Below are positions 26,716 through 36,169 of a stretch of DNA of 64,000 nt, piece after piece (positions within the stretch are counted from its first letter, which is position 1; the number at the start of each line of letters is the position of its first letter). The position numbers and the translations under genes were made by a program. The stretch covers positions 558,001-622,000 of the forward strand of contig NZ_QFRJ01000001.1 of NCBI RefSeq assembly GCF_003143775.1, written 5' to 3'. This stretch comes from Brumimicrobium oceani. GTDB lineage: Bacteria; Bacteroidota; Bacteroidia; Flavobacteriales_D; Crocinitomicaceae. Below the pieces are notes generated by a model. It was not told where the DNA came from. It ran no database searches and worked only from the letters and a program-made list of their open reading frames with translations.

Positions 26716-28128
26716 TTACTTTTTAAGTAAAGTATCTTCTGTTGCTTTTAAAATAACACGAACTTCATCTAAATCAATAGCCTCAGCATAAACCCTCAAT
26801 ACAGGTTCTGTTCCTGAAGGTCGAATCATTACCCAACTATCATTGGGCAGAAAGAATTTAAATCCGTCTATTGTTTCAACGCTTTGTACTTCATATTTAC
26901 CAAAAGAAGCGTAGGCATTGTTTTCACAATTGCTGATGATTTCTTGTTTCAATTCCTCACTGATGTGCAAGTCGCTTCTTTCAAATTTAAATGCGCCTAC
27001 TATTTCATATACTTCATCAATTAAAGAGGCTAATGATTTTCCTGATTTCGCCATGAATTCCCAGATAATCATTCCCATCCATATTCCATCACGTTCAGGG
27101 ATGTGTCCTTTAGTGGCAATTCCACCTGATTCTTCACCTCCTAAAAGTACATCTTCGTCAATCATAATTCCTGCGATGTGCTTGAAGCCTATTTTCACGG
27201 TTTGATGATCTAATCCATAATGTTTACACATTTTCGCAATCTTCGGTGAACAGCTAAATGCTGTAACTACCTTTCCAGTCATTCCTTTATATTTCACCAT
27301 ATAGTGAATCAAAAGAAGTATAATATGGTGAGAATCTATAAATTCTCCATCTTTACCGTAAAGACCTATCCTATCAGCATCTCCATCAGTAGCCAAAGCT
27401 GCGTCGATGTTTCCATCCGCTTTTATGAAGGCTTCTAATTCCTTTAAATTCTTTGCAATTGGTTCTGGCGCTTGCCCCATAAATCCTGGGTTGTGCTCAC
27501 AGTGCAGCATAGACATTTCAGGAAACAATGGTTTGAGTACATTCTGTCCAGATCCATACATTGCATCGAAAGCCAATCTTAATCCAGAATTCTTGATTGC
27601 TTCTACATCGAAGCTTTCTTTAACTGCATCTATATACGTTGTTTCTAAATCAACTTTGATTAATCTTTTATCTGCAATTGCTTGATCTAAATCTGCCGAT
27701 AAAATTTCAGCATCCACAGTGTCAGGAATTAAGTCTTCTACTTCTTGAATTTTATCTGGTAAAAGTGGGCCTCCAAAATTTGACTTCAGTTTGTACCCTC
27801 CATAAGAAGGTGGATTGTGAGAGGCTGTTAGCACTACCCCAATATTTGCGCCGTATTGCTTTGTTCCCATAGACACCATTGGTGTAGAAACAAATCCATC
27901 TGCATAATACACCTTGATTCCATGATGTAAATACACTTTTATGGCAGTTTCCATAAATAGTCTACCGTTAAAACGACAGTCGTGACCAATAACTATTGTT
28001 GGTTCGTCTGATTGTTTTTTCACCCATTTAGCGGTTCCTTCAGCAACACGTGCTATGTTTCTTACTGTATAAGTATCTCCGATTACTGCTCTCCAGCCAT
28101 CAGTTCCAAATTTTATTTTATCTATCAT
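26716..28128 (-). CDS. Phosphoglucomutase/phosphomannomutase family protein
   Basis: The protein has 470 residues from ATG 28128. A longer in-frame start at 28191 adds 21 residues that no family member needs. It belongs to the alpha-D-phosphohexomutase superfamily and interconverts hexose 1- and 6-phosphates. The phosphoserine loop is TASHNP with Ser103, the metal loop is DGDADR near 243-248, the sugar-binding loop is GEESGG near 331-336 and the phosphate loop is RPSGTEP near the C-terminus. Whether it acts on glucose or mannose phosphate is not decided. It is the first gene of the operon with aroC and the symporter. Confidence 0.9.
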   Translation of the reverse strand: MIDKIKFGTDGWRAVIGDTYTVRNIARVAEGTAKWVKKQSDEPTIVIGHDCRFNGRLFMETAIKVYLHHGIKVYYADGFVSTPMVSMGTKQYGANIGVVLTASHNPPSYGGYKLKSNFGGPLLPDKIQEVEDLIPDTVDAEILSADLDQAIADKRLIKVDLETTYIDAVKESFDVEAIKNSGLRLAFDAMYGSGQNVLKPLFPEMSMLHCEHNPGFMGQAPEPIAKNLKELEAFIKADGNIDAALATDGDADRIGLYGKDGEFIDSHHIILLLIHYMVKYKGMTGKVVTAFSCSPKIAKMCKHYGLDHQTVKIGFKHIAGIMIDEDVLLGGEESGGIATKGHIPERDGIWMGMIIWEFMAKSGKSLASLIDEVYEIVGAFKFERSDLHISEELKQEIISNCENNAYASFGKYEVQSVETIDGFKFFLPNDSWVMIRPSGTEPVLRVYAEAIDLDEVRVILKATEDTLLKK

Positions 28129-28250
28129 CAAATTTATTTTTATGTGATTAGGAATGCTAAAATAATAATGTTTGGTCAAATCTAAGGCCATATGAGAAAT
28201 AATACTTTAAAATCATTGGAAATGGTGGGGTTGGTTTGGTTTGACTTTTA

Positions 28251-28475
28251 TTTTCTCCCGTTGATTTTCTCAGATTTCGTGGATCTTTTTGGTGGGCGCT
28301 TCGCTTCTTTTTCTCCCGCGGATTTTCGCTGATTTCGTAGATCTTTTGGGGGTCGCTTCGCTTCTTTTTCTCACGCGGATTTCGGTGATTTCACAGATCT
28401 TTTTGGGGTCGCTTCGCTTCTTTTTCTCCCGTTGATTTCGGTGATTTTGTAGATGTTTTTCGGAGGTGCTATGGT
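28251..28475. repeat. Tandem repeat, about four copies of 56-58 bases
   Basis: Units start at 28251, 28309, 28366 and 28422, each opening with TTTTCTCCCG or TTTTCTCACG, continuing with a GATTT(T)CG-GATTT-AGATCTTTTTGG core and ending in CGCTTCGCTTC. Copies differ by a few substitutions. The last copy decays near 28475. It lies between the start of the phosphohexomutase gene and the end of the AsmA-like gene. It has no open frame and is unlike the flanking sequence in composition. Similar GATTTCG/AGATTT tracts are common in Bacteroidota intergenic regions. Confidence 0.75.
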
Positions 28476-28511
28476 CTTGTTTTTTCTTCGGGTTTTCTTG
28501 GGTTTATATTA

Positions 28512-28545
28512 ACAAAAAAAGGAAAGCTTTCACCTTCCTTTTCTT
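28512..28545 (-). terminator. Terminator of the AsmA-like gene
   Basis: On the minus strand AAAGGAA and TTCCTTT form a 7-base stem followed by T residues, located 20-50 bases after the AsmA-like stop codon. Confidence 0.55.
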
Positions 28546-28561
28546 CATTTGTTCTATTGTT

Positions 28562-31456
28562 TTACAAATTATTAGCCCTTTCTCTTGCTTTGCGCATTAC
28601 ATCGTCAGCCTTTGTGTTGGCTTCGTTTTCTATTTTCTTTGCTGCTTCTTCTGCTTTTTCTTTTAGTTTTTTCCCTGCAATTTCTGCTGCTTTTTTCTTC
28701 AAAGGATTTGCCCCTGCTTCTTCCATCAGTTTTAGAGCTCCATTATCTGCCTCTTCCCTGGTTTTATTGGCCAACTTTTTACCTTCTGCTTTTATATTAT
28801 CTGCTTGTTTCTGCGCAGCATCTAACAATTCTTGCTTCTTTTTCTCGAGTTCAGCTTTGGCTTCATTCACCTTGTCATCTACAATTCCTTTGATGCTGTC
28901 TTTTGCTTTATCAACAGTTTCATCGATTAAATCTTTTACACCACTTTTAACGTCTCCTCCAAGTTCCATCAATTTCTCCTTCATGTTGGTTTTCACTTTT
29001 GGATCTTGAATTGTGTTGGTTAGGAAAGCGGTAACAGGAATATTAGCAGGTAATTCTTTCATTTTAAAACCTGGAATTTTCTTTGCTTGTTCAATCGCTT
29101 GTTCTGCAATTTTCAGTACATCTCCTGGAATTTCTTCTTTCGGGATATTCATTTTCAATTCATAATCGATTTCTTGTAAGAAAGAAGTTGTTCCGCCTAC
29201 AGTGGTTGTGATTTCTCCCATCTTAATATCAAATGGTTTAACTTTCACCTTACCTTCGGAAAATTCAAATGTAGCCCTAAGATTGTCGAGAGTTTGCTGC
29301 TTTAACTTTGGAATTTTAATCGTTTCTGCTAATTTTTCCAATGGCTCGAAACCTGAAATTACTACTTTGTTGGAGAAGAACGATCCATTCCCCATCAAGG
29401 TCTCAAATACAGGCTCGAAAGACGGCTTCAAACTGGTTGTCATTGAAAAGTCAGATGAAATTTTACCAGAAGTATATTTCGCAACTGGAGCTAACTTATC
29501 AATGGTTATAAAATTCTTCGTTAATTCCTGAATGTCTAAGTCCTTAATACTGTAACTAAATTCTGCTTTTGGAACGGCTTTATTTTGGGTGTTGTACTTT
29601 CCATTTAATCCAACTCTTCCGCCTAATGCTTGCATGCTTACATCTTGTAAAACAGCTTCTTCATTTCTCAGAATGACCTTACCTGATAAGGCATTAATAT
29701 CCATTCCATCATATTTAATTTTATTCACTGTCGAATTGAGAACGAAGTCAATTTTCTTAGGAACGAGAATTGGCTCCACTTCGCTCTCAGTAGTATTGGC
29801 CTCTGTTGCTTCATCAGTTGTGGTTGTTTCATCTGTAGTTGAGGTAGGCGGCATAATCTCATCAATATCCAATAAATCGGAATGGTAATTAAAAACTCCT
29901 TGTAAATCTCCTTCATTAAATAAATAGCCAATATAATTTTTCACTTCACCGTTTAAAGAGAAATCACTTTTCCCCATTGTTGCTTTCAAATTGGCTAATT
30001 TTAATTGTTGCGGAGAAAATTCAAACAATAAATCTTGAATATCAACCGGAGCAGGTAAATCAGCGGATGCGTAATGAAAACCTTTTAAATTTAGTGTTCC
30101 CGTAGCATTAAATTGGTCGTATTCCTCTTTTTCAATAGTAGACATCCTTCCCTCTAAAGAAATGTCTGAAGTTAGCTTCCCTGTATATTTTTCACCTTCA
30201 CCCATTGGATAAACCTGATCTAAGGTTTTTAAATCAATATCTGCATGAATCTTAGACTTCAAATAAGGATCTGTCATAGGATTTTTCATGTAGAAATTGG
30301 CGTCAATTGAATTTCCAACGAAAGTCGCTTTAAATTGATCAACATCTACAGTAGCTTTGTCTAATTCTGTTCCTCCTGGGAATTTAGATCCTCCCACAAT
30401 ATTGATGTTATCGATTGAGGCGGGCATATCAGGATAAACAATCGAAGCATTATTTACTTTTGCGGCAACATCCCAAGCAGGGTAATTTACATCATCGTAT
30501 TTTCCTTTTACAAAAGCATCTAAACTTAAAGAACCATTAGCAACCATGCTTTCGTAGCCTGTATAGTAAAATGCAGGAATTAAAGAAAGTAAATCTTTGA
30601 AACTGGTATTATCAGCTTTTAATTTCAAATCCATTTCATCATAGCCTTTAAACATTTCATAGAATCCGTCAAAAGATAATTTCAAAGCATTTAGTTGAAG
30701 TTCGTTTTCTTTCAAAGTAAATTTATCACTTCCCTCTTTAAATTCCATCAGAATATTCATCACCAAATCAGTCTTTACTTCCGATAGATAAGTCGCACCA
30801 CTCATTTTATATGTGAGCTCATCAATTTTCGTTTTCGTTTCGAAATCTATAACATCCGCTGTCATATCTCCAGAACCGGAATGATTGAGGTTTTTAATTT
30901 CTGCAAACATCTTTCCTAAACGGTCGTCGTATTTAATATTTCCGTCTTTGATTTCATAATATTCTAATGCAAATTTGAAAGGTGAAGAGGTAGTGTCAAT
31001 TTCCTCCTCTACCATTTCTTCGGAAGTTTTCATGATATCGTAATTGGCTATACCTGTCTCTAAAACTTTCACATGAATATTTGGCTGAATCAAGCTCACC
31101 GAACGAACAGCAATGTCATCCATATTAATGACACTCCAGAAATCAAGTTTGGCTTCAAAACTTTTCATGTCAACCAATTTCACTCCATCAAATTCATTTC
31201 GACCTGTTACGGAAACATTTTCAAATGCTAGGGTCATTTTAGGAAATGAAGAGAAAATCGTTAAGTCAAAATCTCCCACTGCAATATCTGCTTTCAACAT
31301 TTTGTTGGCTTCTTTTAAGGCCAGTTCCTTTATATCATCTTTAAAGAAAATTGGGATTAGGACGATGGCGATAACTAATAAGAGAAATGTAATTCCTATA
31401 ATTTGGAGAATTCTTTTACCTATAGATTTCTTCTTTTTATCTTTATTTGTTGACAT
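28562..31456 (-). CDS. AsmA-family envelope protein
   Basis: This 964-residue protein has one N-terminal membrane anchor (about residues 16-38, LQIIGITFLLLVIAIVLIPI) after a Lys-rich tip, then a long beta-rich AsmA/TamB-like body that should lie in the periplasm. The C-terminal AsmA_2-type domain is near residues 570-800 (NGSFFSNKVVISGFEPLEKL region). The last 140 residues are different: an almost unbroken Lys/Glu/Ala-rich amphipathic helix. AsmA-like proteins move phospholipids between the two membranes or limit their flow. It has its own terminator and no operon partner. The high-lysine tail generates long meaningless frames on the other strand. Confidence 0.88.
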   Translation of the reverse strand: MSTNKDKKKKSIGKRILQIIGITFLLLVIAIVLIPIFFKDDIKELALKEANKMLKADIAVGDFDLTIFSSFPKMTLAFENVSVTGRNEFDGVKLVDMKSFEAKLDFWSVINMDDIAVRSVSLIQPNIHVKVLETGIANYDIMKTSEEMVEEEIDTTSSPFKFALEYYEIKDGNIKYDDRLGKMFAEIKNLNHSGSGDMTADVIDFETKTKIDELTYKMSGATYLSEVKTDLVMNILMEFKEGSDKFTLKENELQLNALKLSFDGFYEMFKGYDEMDLKLKADNTSFKDLLSLIPAFYYTGYESMVANGSLSLDAFVKGKYDDVNYPAWDVAAKVNNASIVYPDMPASIDNINIVGGSKFPGGTELDKATVDVDQFKATFVGNSIDANFYMKNPMTDPYLKSKIHADIDLKTLDQVYPMGEGEKYTGKLTSDISLEGRMSTIEKEEYDQFNATGTLNLKGFHYASADLPAPVDIQDLLFEFSPQQLKLANLKATMGKSDFSLNGEVKNYIGYLFNEGDLQGVFNYHSDLLDIDEIMPPTSTTDETTTTDEATEANTTESEVEPILVPKKIDFVLNSTVNKIKYDGMDINALSGKVILRNEEAVLQDVSMQALGGRVGLNGKYNTQNKAVPKAEFSYSIKDLDIQELTKNFITIDKLAPVAKYTSGKISSDFSMTTSLKPSFEPVFETLMGNGSFFSNKVVISGFEPLEKLAETIKIPKLKQQTLDNLRATFEFSEGKVKVKPFDIKMGEITTTVGGTTSFLQEIDYELKMNIPKEEIPGDVLKIAEQAIEQAKKIPGFKMKELPANIPVTAFLTNTIQDPKVKTNMKEKLMELGGDVKSGVKDLIDETVDKAKDSIKGIVDDKVNEAKAELEKKKQELLDAAQKQADNIKAEGKKLANKTREEADNGALKLMEEAGANPLKKKAAEIAGKKLKEKAEEAAKKIENEANTKADDVMRKARERANNL

Positions 31457-31555
31457 AAAACGGTTTTGAGGGTATTTAATTTTAAAATTTTCCTTTAATT
31501 AGCTAAATATAAGCTAAATTTCCATTTACTAATTCCCAAGATTTATTAAAATATC

Positions 31556-32290
31556 ATGAAATATATTATAACAATCTCTTTATTAACGCTTAGCGCTTTT
31601 GGATATTCCCAAATCATTACAAACAATGAAACGATTGAGGACAAGGAAAAAGTTGTCACCAAAAAAGTAGTAAAACCAAAAACGGGAACGGAACTTTATT
31701 TTGGGATTAGTCCTTCGTATACCTATCGCACACTAGATGTTAATGACGGAATTTTTGCACAACCTTTAAATTATCGTGAGGAAGAAATTGGTGAATGGAC
31801 AACAGGATTTAATGCGGGGGTTAGGACAAGAATAGCAAAAGATTTAAAATTAGAAATCGGTGTGGGCTATGCAAGTAATAGAGAATCTTATGAGTTTAGA
31901 ACAGCGGATTCCGTTTTCAGCTATATAAACACCTACCGTCACATCTCCTTCCCTATGCGCATTGCTTATAGTTATGGTAATGAAATCTCGTTTTATGGAG
32001 GAGTCGGTGTAATTCCCAAAGCGTTTTTAGGGATGAAAAATGAATTAACTACCTTAGATATAAACAATAACGAATCCACTGTTGAAACTATTGAATCTGA
32101 AAAATTCAACTTCTTTTTAATTGATGCAGTAGCTACCATTGGAACACAAATAAAACTTTCGGACCACTATGGTTTTTACGCAATGCTAGAAGGACGCAGA
32201 CAATTAACAAACAACTATGATTCACAATCTGCTTATGTAAGAAAAGCTTTTGCGTTGGGCTTTAATGTTGGGATTGAGATTTATTTTTAG
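31556..32290 (+). CDS. Outer-membrane beta-barrel protein
   Basis: This 244-residue protein has a signal peptide (MKYIITISLLTLSAFGYSQ) and a barrel-like pattern of alternating strands, starting with TELYFGISPSYTYRTL and ending with AFALGFNVGIEIYF, whose terminal Phe is usual for barrel proteins. The length and strand number fit an eight-strand OmpX/OmpA-like or OMP_b-brl domain. No peptidoglycan-binding domain follows. The gene is divergent from the AsmA-like gene with only 99 bases between them, which may mean shared regulation. The ligand is unknown. Confidence 0.7.
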   Translation: MKYIITISLLTLSAFGYSQIITNNETIEDKEKVVTKKVVKPKTGTELYFGISPSYTYRTLDVNDGIFAQPLNYREEEIGEWTTGFNAGVRTRIAKDLKLEIGVGYASNRESYEFRTADSVFSYINTYRHISFPMRIAYSYGNEISFYGGVGVIPKAFLGMKNELTTLDINNNESTVETIESEKFNFFLIDAVATIGTQIKLSDHYGFYAMLEGRRQLTNNYDSQSAYVRKAFALGFNVGIEIYF

Positions 32291-32332
32291 GGGATGTTGA
32301 TCGGATGATTTAATGCTTATTGTGTTACTGTT

Positions 32333-32431
32333 AGATGACTTGAAAAACTCAATGAATTATTTGAATTACCAATTGGTAATTCTGTTAAGCGTAAAAAAAT
32401 TGGTAGTGAATGGATTCCTGTAAAAAATTAA
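32333..32431 (+). other. Possible remnant of a gene; 20-base palindrome
   Basis: The +2 frame reads LEKLNELFELPIGNSVKRKK then IGSEWIPVKN and a stop near 32429-32431, which has coding character but no start codon and a stop just before it. Bases 32363-32382 (GAATTACCAATTGGTAATTC) are a perfect palindrome. It could be the tail of a lost gene; nothing else supports it. Confidence 0.3.
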
Positions 32432-32516
32432 GTCAAGGTAGATTTATCCATTCAAAAATCTGATATTCGCAGAACAAACGCTTAGAAAACGAGAAAAACA
32501 GCATAATTATTCACCA

Positions 32517-33539
32517 ATGAAAAAAACAGCATACTTTTTTATAATTACAATTTCTATTGTCTTTATTTTAGTTGTAGGAAAAACCATTCTTATTCCTTTT
32601 GTTTTTGCTTTGTTACTTTGGTTCATTGTTCGTTCTATTCGAGAATTTCTAAATAAAATTAGTTTTGTAAATCGCTTTTTTCCGCTGTGGTTAAAAAACC
32701 TCATTCCATCGGTCTTTCTTCTGGGGATTTTTCTGCTTATTTCCAGAATGCTCATGGTAAATATCAATACTTTGACAAAGTCATACTCCTCCTACGAGGG
32801 AAATGTGCAGGTTTTGATTACTCAACTAAATGATTTTTTTGATATCAACATGCTTGAGTATGTAAAGTCAGGAAGTGTTGATTTCAACTTTCTAAACCTA
32901 CTTCAAAAAATCGTTGAATCGTTGACCGGATTAGTAAGCAATGCTTTTATTATCATACTCTACGCTTCCTTCATTTTACTGGAGGAAACCTATTTCATTA
33001 GCAAATTAAAAATCATATTTTCTCGTGAGAGTCATTTTAGGCAATTATCTAAAGTGATGCGTGAAATTGATACATCTGTGACCAAGTATATGGGACTAAA
33101 AACTTTTGTTAGTATAATTACTGGTACCGCTAGTTATTTAGCTTTGTATTTTATAGGTGTTGATGCCCCCCTATTTTGGGCCTTTCTCATCTTTCTTTTA
33201 AACTTTATTCCTACAATTGGATCATTAATTGCCACACTTTTTCCTGTGTTTTTCTGCTTACTCCAGTTTGGTGATTTTACAAAAGGATTTTTGGTTTTGG
33301 GAATAGTTGGTGGAATTCAAGTTTTAGTGGGAAATATCCTTGAGCCAAGATTAGCGGGTAATACGCTTAATATAAGTCCTTTTGTTGCCATTTTCGCCCT
33401 TTCTATTTGGGGAGCAATTTGGGGAATTACCGGAATGTTTCTAAGTGTACCCATCACTGTAATTATGGTAATTATTTTCTCTCATTTCCCTTCTACCAAA
33501 GCCATCTCAATTATGCTGTCGGAGAAAGGGAGGATTTGA
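32517..33539 (+). CDS. AI-2E family transporter (PerM/YdiK-like permease)
   Basis: This 340-residue membrane protein has about eight transmembrane segments: two at the N-terminus (residues 5-40), one at 58-78, a cytoplasmic or periplasmic loop at 85-135, then a cluster near 138-155 and 195-320. The PxPLFWAFLIFLLNFIPTIGSLIA-type stretch (residues 217-240) and the late PRLAGNTLNISPFVAIFAL motif are the family signature. The best-known member exports AI-2; others are sodium/proton antiporters or have unknown cargo, so the name does not fix the substrate. It stands alone. Confidence 0.85.
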   Translation: MKKTAYFFIITISIVFILVVGKTILIPFVFALLLWFIVRSIREFLNKISFVNRFFPLWLKNLIPSVFLLGIFLLISRMLMVNINTLTKSYSSYEGNVQVLITQLNDFFDINMLEYVKSGSVDFNFLNLLQKIVESLTGLVSNAFIIILYASFILLEETYFISKLKIIFSRESHFRQLSKVMREIDTSVTKYMGLKTFVSIITGTASYLALYFIGVDAPLFWAFLIFLLNFIPTIGSLIATLFPVFFCLLQFGDFTKGFLVLGIVGGIQVLVGNILEPRLAGNTLNISPFVAIFALSIWGAIWGITGMFLSVPITVIMVIIFSHFPSTKAISIMLSEKGRI

Positions 33540-33581
33540 TTTTACAAAAAATGTCATAATCAAAATCAATGATTAGCAATA

Positions 33582-33680
33582 ATGAAAACATTTAGAACAA
33601 TTGTAGCATTTATTCAGGCATTAATTATAGTTTTCAGTTTTGTATCACAAGGGTTTGCATTTCACAATGTCCACTTTTGA
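33582..33680 (+). CDS. Possible 32-residue hydrophobic peptide
   Basis: An ATG at 33582 opens a 32-codon frame whose product has a Lys/Arg start (MKTFRTIVAF), a hydrophobic core (IQALIIVFSFV) and a SQGFAF end, like a bare signal peptide. It stops at 33678-33680, just before the convergent M61 peptidase gene. It may be a small membrane peptide or the surviving start of a deleted secreted protein. Confidence 0.25.
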   Translation: MKTFRTIVAFIQALIIVFSFVSQGFAFHNVHF

Positions 33681-33690
33681 AAAAGTTAAT

Positions 33691-35400
33691 CTAAACTCTT
33701 CTCCACCCATCAAAAGCATAGCTTTGTTCTTTGCTCATATTCGAAACTTGTTTTATAAAATAACGCTCATAATAAACCGTATCAGAAGTAGCCAAGTGTA
33801 TTTTCACCAAAACTCCTTTTCTATTCACTAAAATCTCCTTTTTATCATTTCTGAAGTATTTTGCCCAACGATCTGCATTCGTATTAACCGAAACTCCATT
33901 GATTGATATTAATTTATCGCCTATCATTGCACCAGCTAAATCCAAAGCACCACTTGGATAAAGGGCGGTAATTACCGTTTCATTATTCATTTCCATGATT
34001 TTCGCTCCTAAATAAGCTCCAAAATCACTTTCTACTGGTTCTGAGTGATATTTTAATCCAATCGTTTCTAAACATTCTTTTAGAAGTGAAGTGTAAGATT
34101 TCGTTCCATTAATATAATCATCAAAATACCACTGCATGGAAACACCAGTCACCTTTTCAATCTCACTTTGGTAGTCTTTTTCAGTAATTCCAACTCCTTT
34201 GTCACCAAAATTGAGGTACATGCTTTTCATTACATCATCTAGATTTTTTTCATTGTTGGTAAATTTCAACAAGTGAATATCAAGAATAAAAGCCAACAAA
34301 CAACCTTCCGTATAAATAGAAACTTTTCTTCCTGGAGCCCCAGCTACATAACCATCTAGCCAAGTATCAAAAGATGAATCTGCCACAGAGTAATTGTATC
34401 TCCCGAAATTATCCATGTGCTTTTGGATTTGTTTATTCATTTCAAGCAAATACTGCTCTAAATTAAAAACGCCACCTTTATACAACATTAAATCTCCCAT
34501 GTAGGTTGTTACCCCTTCTGCGATATAACCCAATTTCGAGTAATTTTCCTTTTTGAAATCATAAGGCATCATTTCACTTGGACGAATAGATTTCACATTC
34601 CAAGTATGATATAATTCATGCGAACTTACCCCCAACAACTCTTTATAGAGTTCCTCAAACACGGCATAACTCGGTCCTAGCGTGATTACCGTAGACTTTG
34701 AGTGTTCCACACCATGATAAGTTTGATAAGGTAAAATTTGAATTAAGTAATGATATTCGTCCGTAGGAAATTTGGAAAAAGCTTTAATTTGAGCTTCTGT
34801 ATAAGCGATAAAATCCTTTTCTAATCGTTTCCAATCTGGTTTTATAAGGCCATTAAACCACACATAAAAAGTTGTACCTTGAACTTCAAAACTTGTTTTT
34901 TGTAATCCCGCTGAACAAATAAATGGACTGTCAACCAATTCATCGTAGTTTGCTGCTGTAAAAACCTTATTCTCCACTTTTAATGAGTGAGCTACTTCCC
35001 AAGAATCGGGAATATTTAGCTGAACTTCAATTGGGTCGTTATAAACTTCATCAGTAAACAAGCAACAGTTTACAGGATTTACGTACAGTTGAGTAGCGTC
35101 GAGAAATGTTGAACCCGCATTTAAATCTGTTGCATAATAACTGTATTTAATTGTAATACTTTCACAAGCTTCAGTTTGAACTATCCAAGTATTTTTATTT
35201 GTCTTTTGATAATCTAAAGCGGAACCATCTCCATTAAAAATCTGAAAATGATTCACATTCTTTGCGAAATCTCCTAATTCGTATCTACCCGGTCGCCAAG
35301 CTGGAAAATAAACTGTTGTTTCCTTTCCTGTAACCTTTATTTCTGCTGTAATTTGAATGTATTGTTGTTGCGGAGATTTTATATCGAAAGTGAATTTCAT
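33691..35400 (-). CDS. M61-family aminopeptidase with PDZ domain
   Basis: The protein has 569 residues from ATG 35400; a farther in-frame start at 35454 adds 18 residues with no family support. It has an N-terminal beta-sandwich (to about residue 165), a thermolysin-like catalytic domain with HELYH (His261-Glu262-His265) in the M61 consensus HExxHxWN, and a third zinc ligand likely Glu295 in AEGVTTYM. A PDZ domain lies near residues 470-545 (GAYLGAKIMEMNNETVITAL). M61 members cleave Gly or other small residues from peptide N-termini. No signal peptide is seen with this start, so the location is uncertain. It is followed by no terminator I can see. Confidence 0.85.
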   Translation of the reverse strand: MKFTFDIKSPQQQYIQITAEIKVTGKETTVYFPAWRPGRYELGDFAKNVNHFQIFNGDGSALDYQKTNKNTWIVQTEACESITIKYSYYATDLNAGSTFLDATQLYVNPVNCCLFTDEVYNDPIEVQLNIPDSWEVAHSLKVENKVFTAANYDELVDSPFICSAGLQKTSFEVQGTTFYVWFNGLIKPDWKRLEKDFIAYTEAQIKAFSKFPTDEYHYLIQILPYQTYHGVEHSKSTVITLGPSYAVFEELYKELLGVSSHELYHTWNVKSIRPSEMMPYDFKKENYSKLGYIAEGVTTYMGDLMLYKGGVFNLEQYLLEMNKQIQKHMDNFGRYNYSVADSSFDTWLDGYVAGAPGRKVSIYTEGCLLAFILDIHLLKFTNNEKNLDDVMKSMYLNFGDKGVGITEKDYQSEIEKVTGVSMQWYFDDYINGTKSYTSLLKECLETIGLKYHSEPVESDFGAYLGAKIMEMNNETVITALYPSGALDLAGAMIGDKLISINGVSVNTNADRWAKYFRNDKKEILVNRKGVLVKIHLATSDTVYYERYFIKQVSNMSKEQSYAFDGWRRV

Positions 35401-35545
35401 GGATATTTTGTTTTTTGATAAAGTTAAAAATAATTTGAGCTTCGGCTTGGCCAATCTTCCAAATAATTTTTGAAACCCTTTCTATTTGTTTTTATCAAAA
35501 CAATAGTGCAATTTAGTAAGTACATATAAAATCCTATTTTTAATC

Positions 35546-35788
35546 ATGAATAGCTTCAGCATAAAAATATTAGAAAAAGATTCAAAAGCAATCGCACTTA
35601 TTAATTACCTCAAAACTTTAGATTTTGTTGAAGTGGTTGAAGAGAAAGATTGGTGGGATGACCTTGGAATTGAAAACAAAGCTTCTATTGATAGAGGTTT
35701 GGATGATCTTAACAACAGCAACATCCATAAAGATCAAGATGTTCGAAACGCAATCAAGAAAAGGATTTTAAATGCAGAGACGAAATGA
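35546..35788 (+). CDS. Antitoxin of a RelE/ParE-type toxin-antitoxin pair
   Basis: This 80-residue acidic protein ends with the helix SIDRGLDDLNNSNIHKDQDV and the block AIKKRI, which is the usual shape of Bacteroidota type II antitoxins whose tail wraps a RelE/ParE toxin. The N-terminal half (KILEKDSKAIALINYLKTLDFVEVVEE) is helical with no clear DNA-binding motif, as in several short antitoxins. Its stop codon overlaps the start of the toxin gene by four bases (ATGA), which points to translational coupling. The toxin is interrupted, so this may be an orphan. Confidence 0.7.
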   Translation: MNSFSIKILEKDSKAIALINYLKTLDFVEVVEEKDWWDDLGIENKASIDRGLDDLNNSNIHKDQDVRNAIKKRILNAETK

Positions 35789-36063
35789 TTGTTTGGTCAG
35801 ATGAATCAAAATTAGCCTATGAACACATCATCGATGACATTTTAGAAAAATGGAATATCGAAGTTGCATTCAAATTTGAGGAACTAACAAATAATTTGCT
35901 AGATAGGCTAATCCTAAATAATCGCCTTTGACCTGTAAGCAAATATAGAGGCCTTCGAAAGTGTGTAATTCATAAGAATGTTTCTTTAATATATAGAATC
36001 AAGCAATCCAATATTGAAATAGTCACCCTAATTTTTAATAAAGACGACCATAAGTTTTACTAG
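35785..36063 (+). pseudogene. RelE/ParE-family toxin gene with in-frame TGA
   Basis: The frame from ATG 35785 runs for 92 codons to TAG 36061-36063 except for one TGA at codon 49 (35929-35931). The product would begin MIVWSDESKLAYEHIIDDIL and after the TGA continue PVSKYRGLRKCVIHKNVSLI and then IYRIKQSNIEIVTLIFNKDD. That second part is the conserved core of RelE/ParE toxins (SK..LRKC..HKNVSLIY.....EIV). In related toxins the residue before PxSK is often Cys, so a TGT or TGC to TGA change is the likely cause. The toxin is thus presumably inactive unless the stop is read through. Confidence 0.75.
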
Positions 36064-36169
36064 GAAGCATATTTCCTTTTCCATCTATCCAAAAATTACA
36101 AGCCATTTCCCTATTATTAAGCATAAATCATTAAATTCGCACTACGAAAAAATTGAAAAATCTAAGAAT

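Noticed and set aside
28557-29009. Long plus-strand frames opposite the end of the AsmA-like gene
   Set aside because: They are rich in Phe, Ser and Leu because they mirror a Lys/Glu/Ala-rich coding tail, so they are antisense by-products.
35929-35931. TGA in the toxin gene as a selenocysteine codon
   Set aside because: The position is compatible with Cys, but no clear hairpin follows directly and this phylum rarely uses selenocysteine; a nonsense mutation is simpler.
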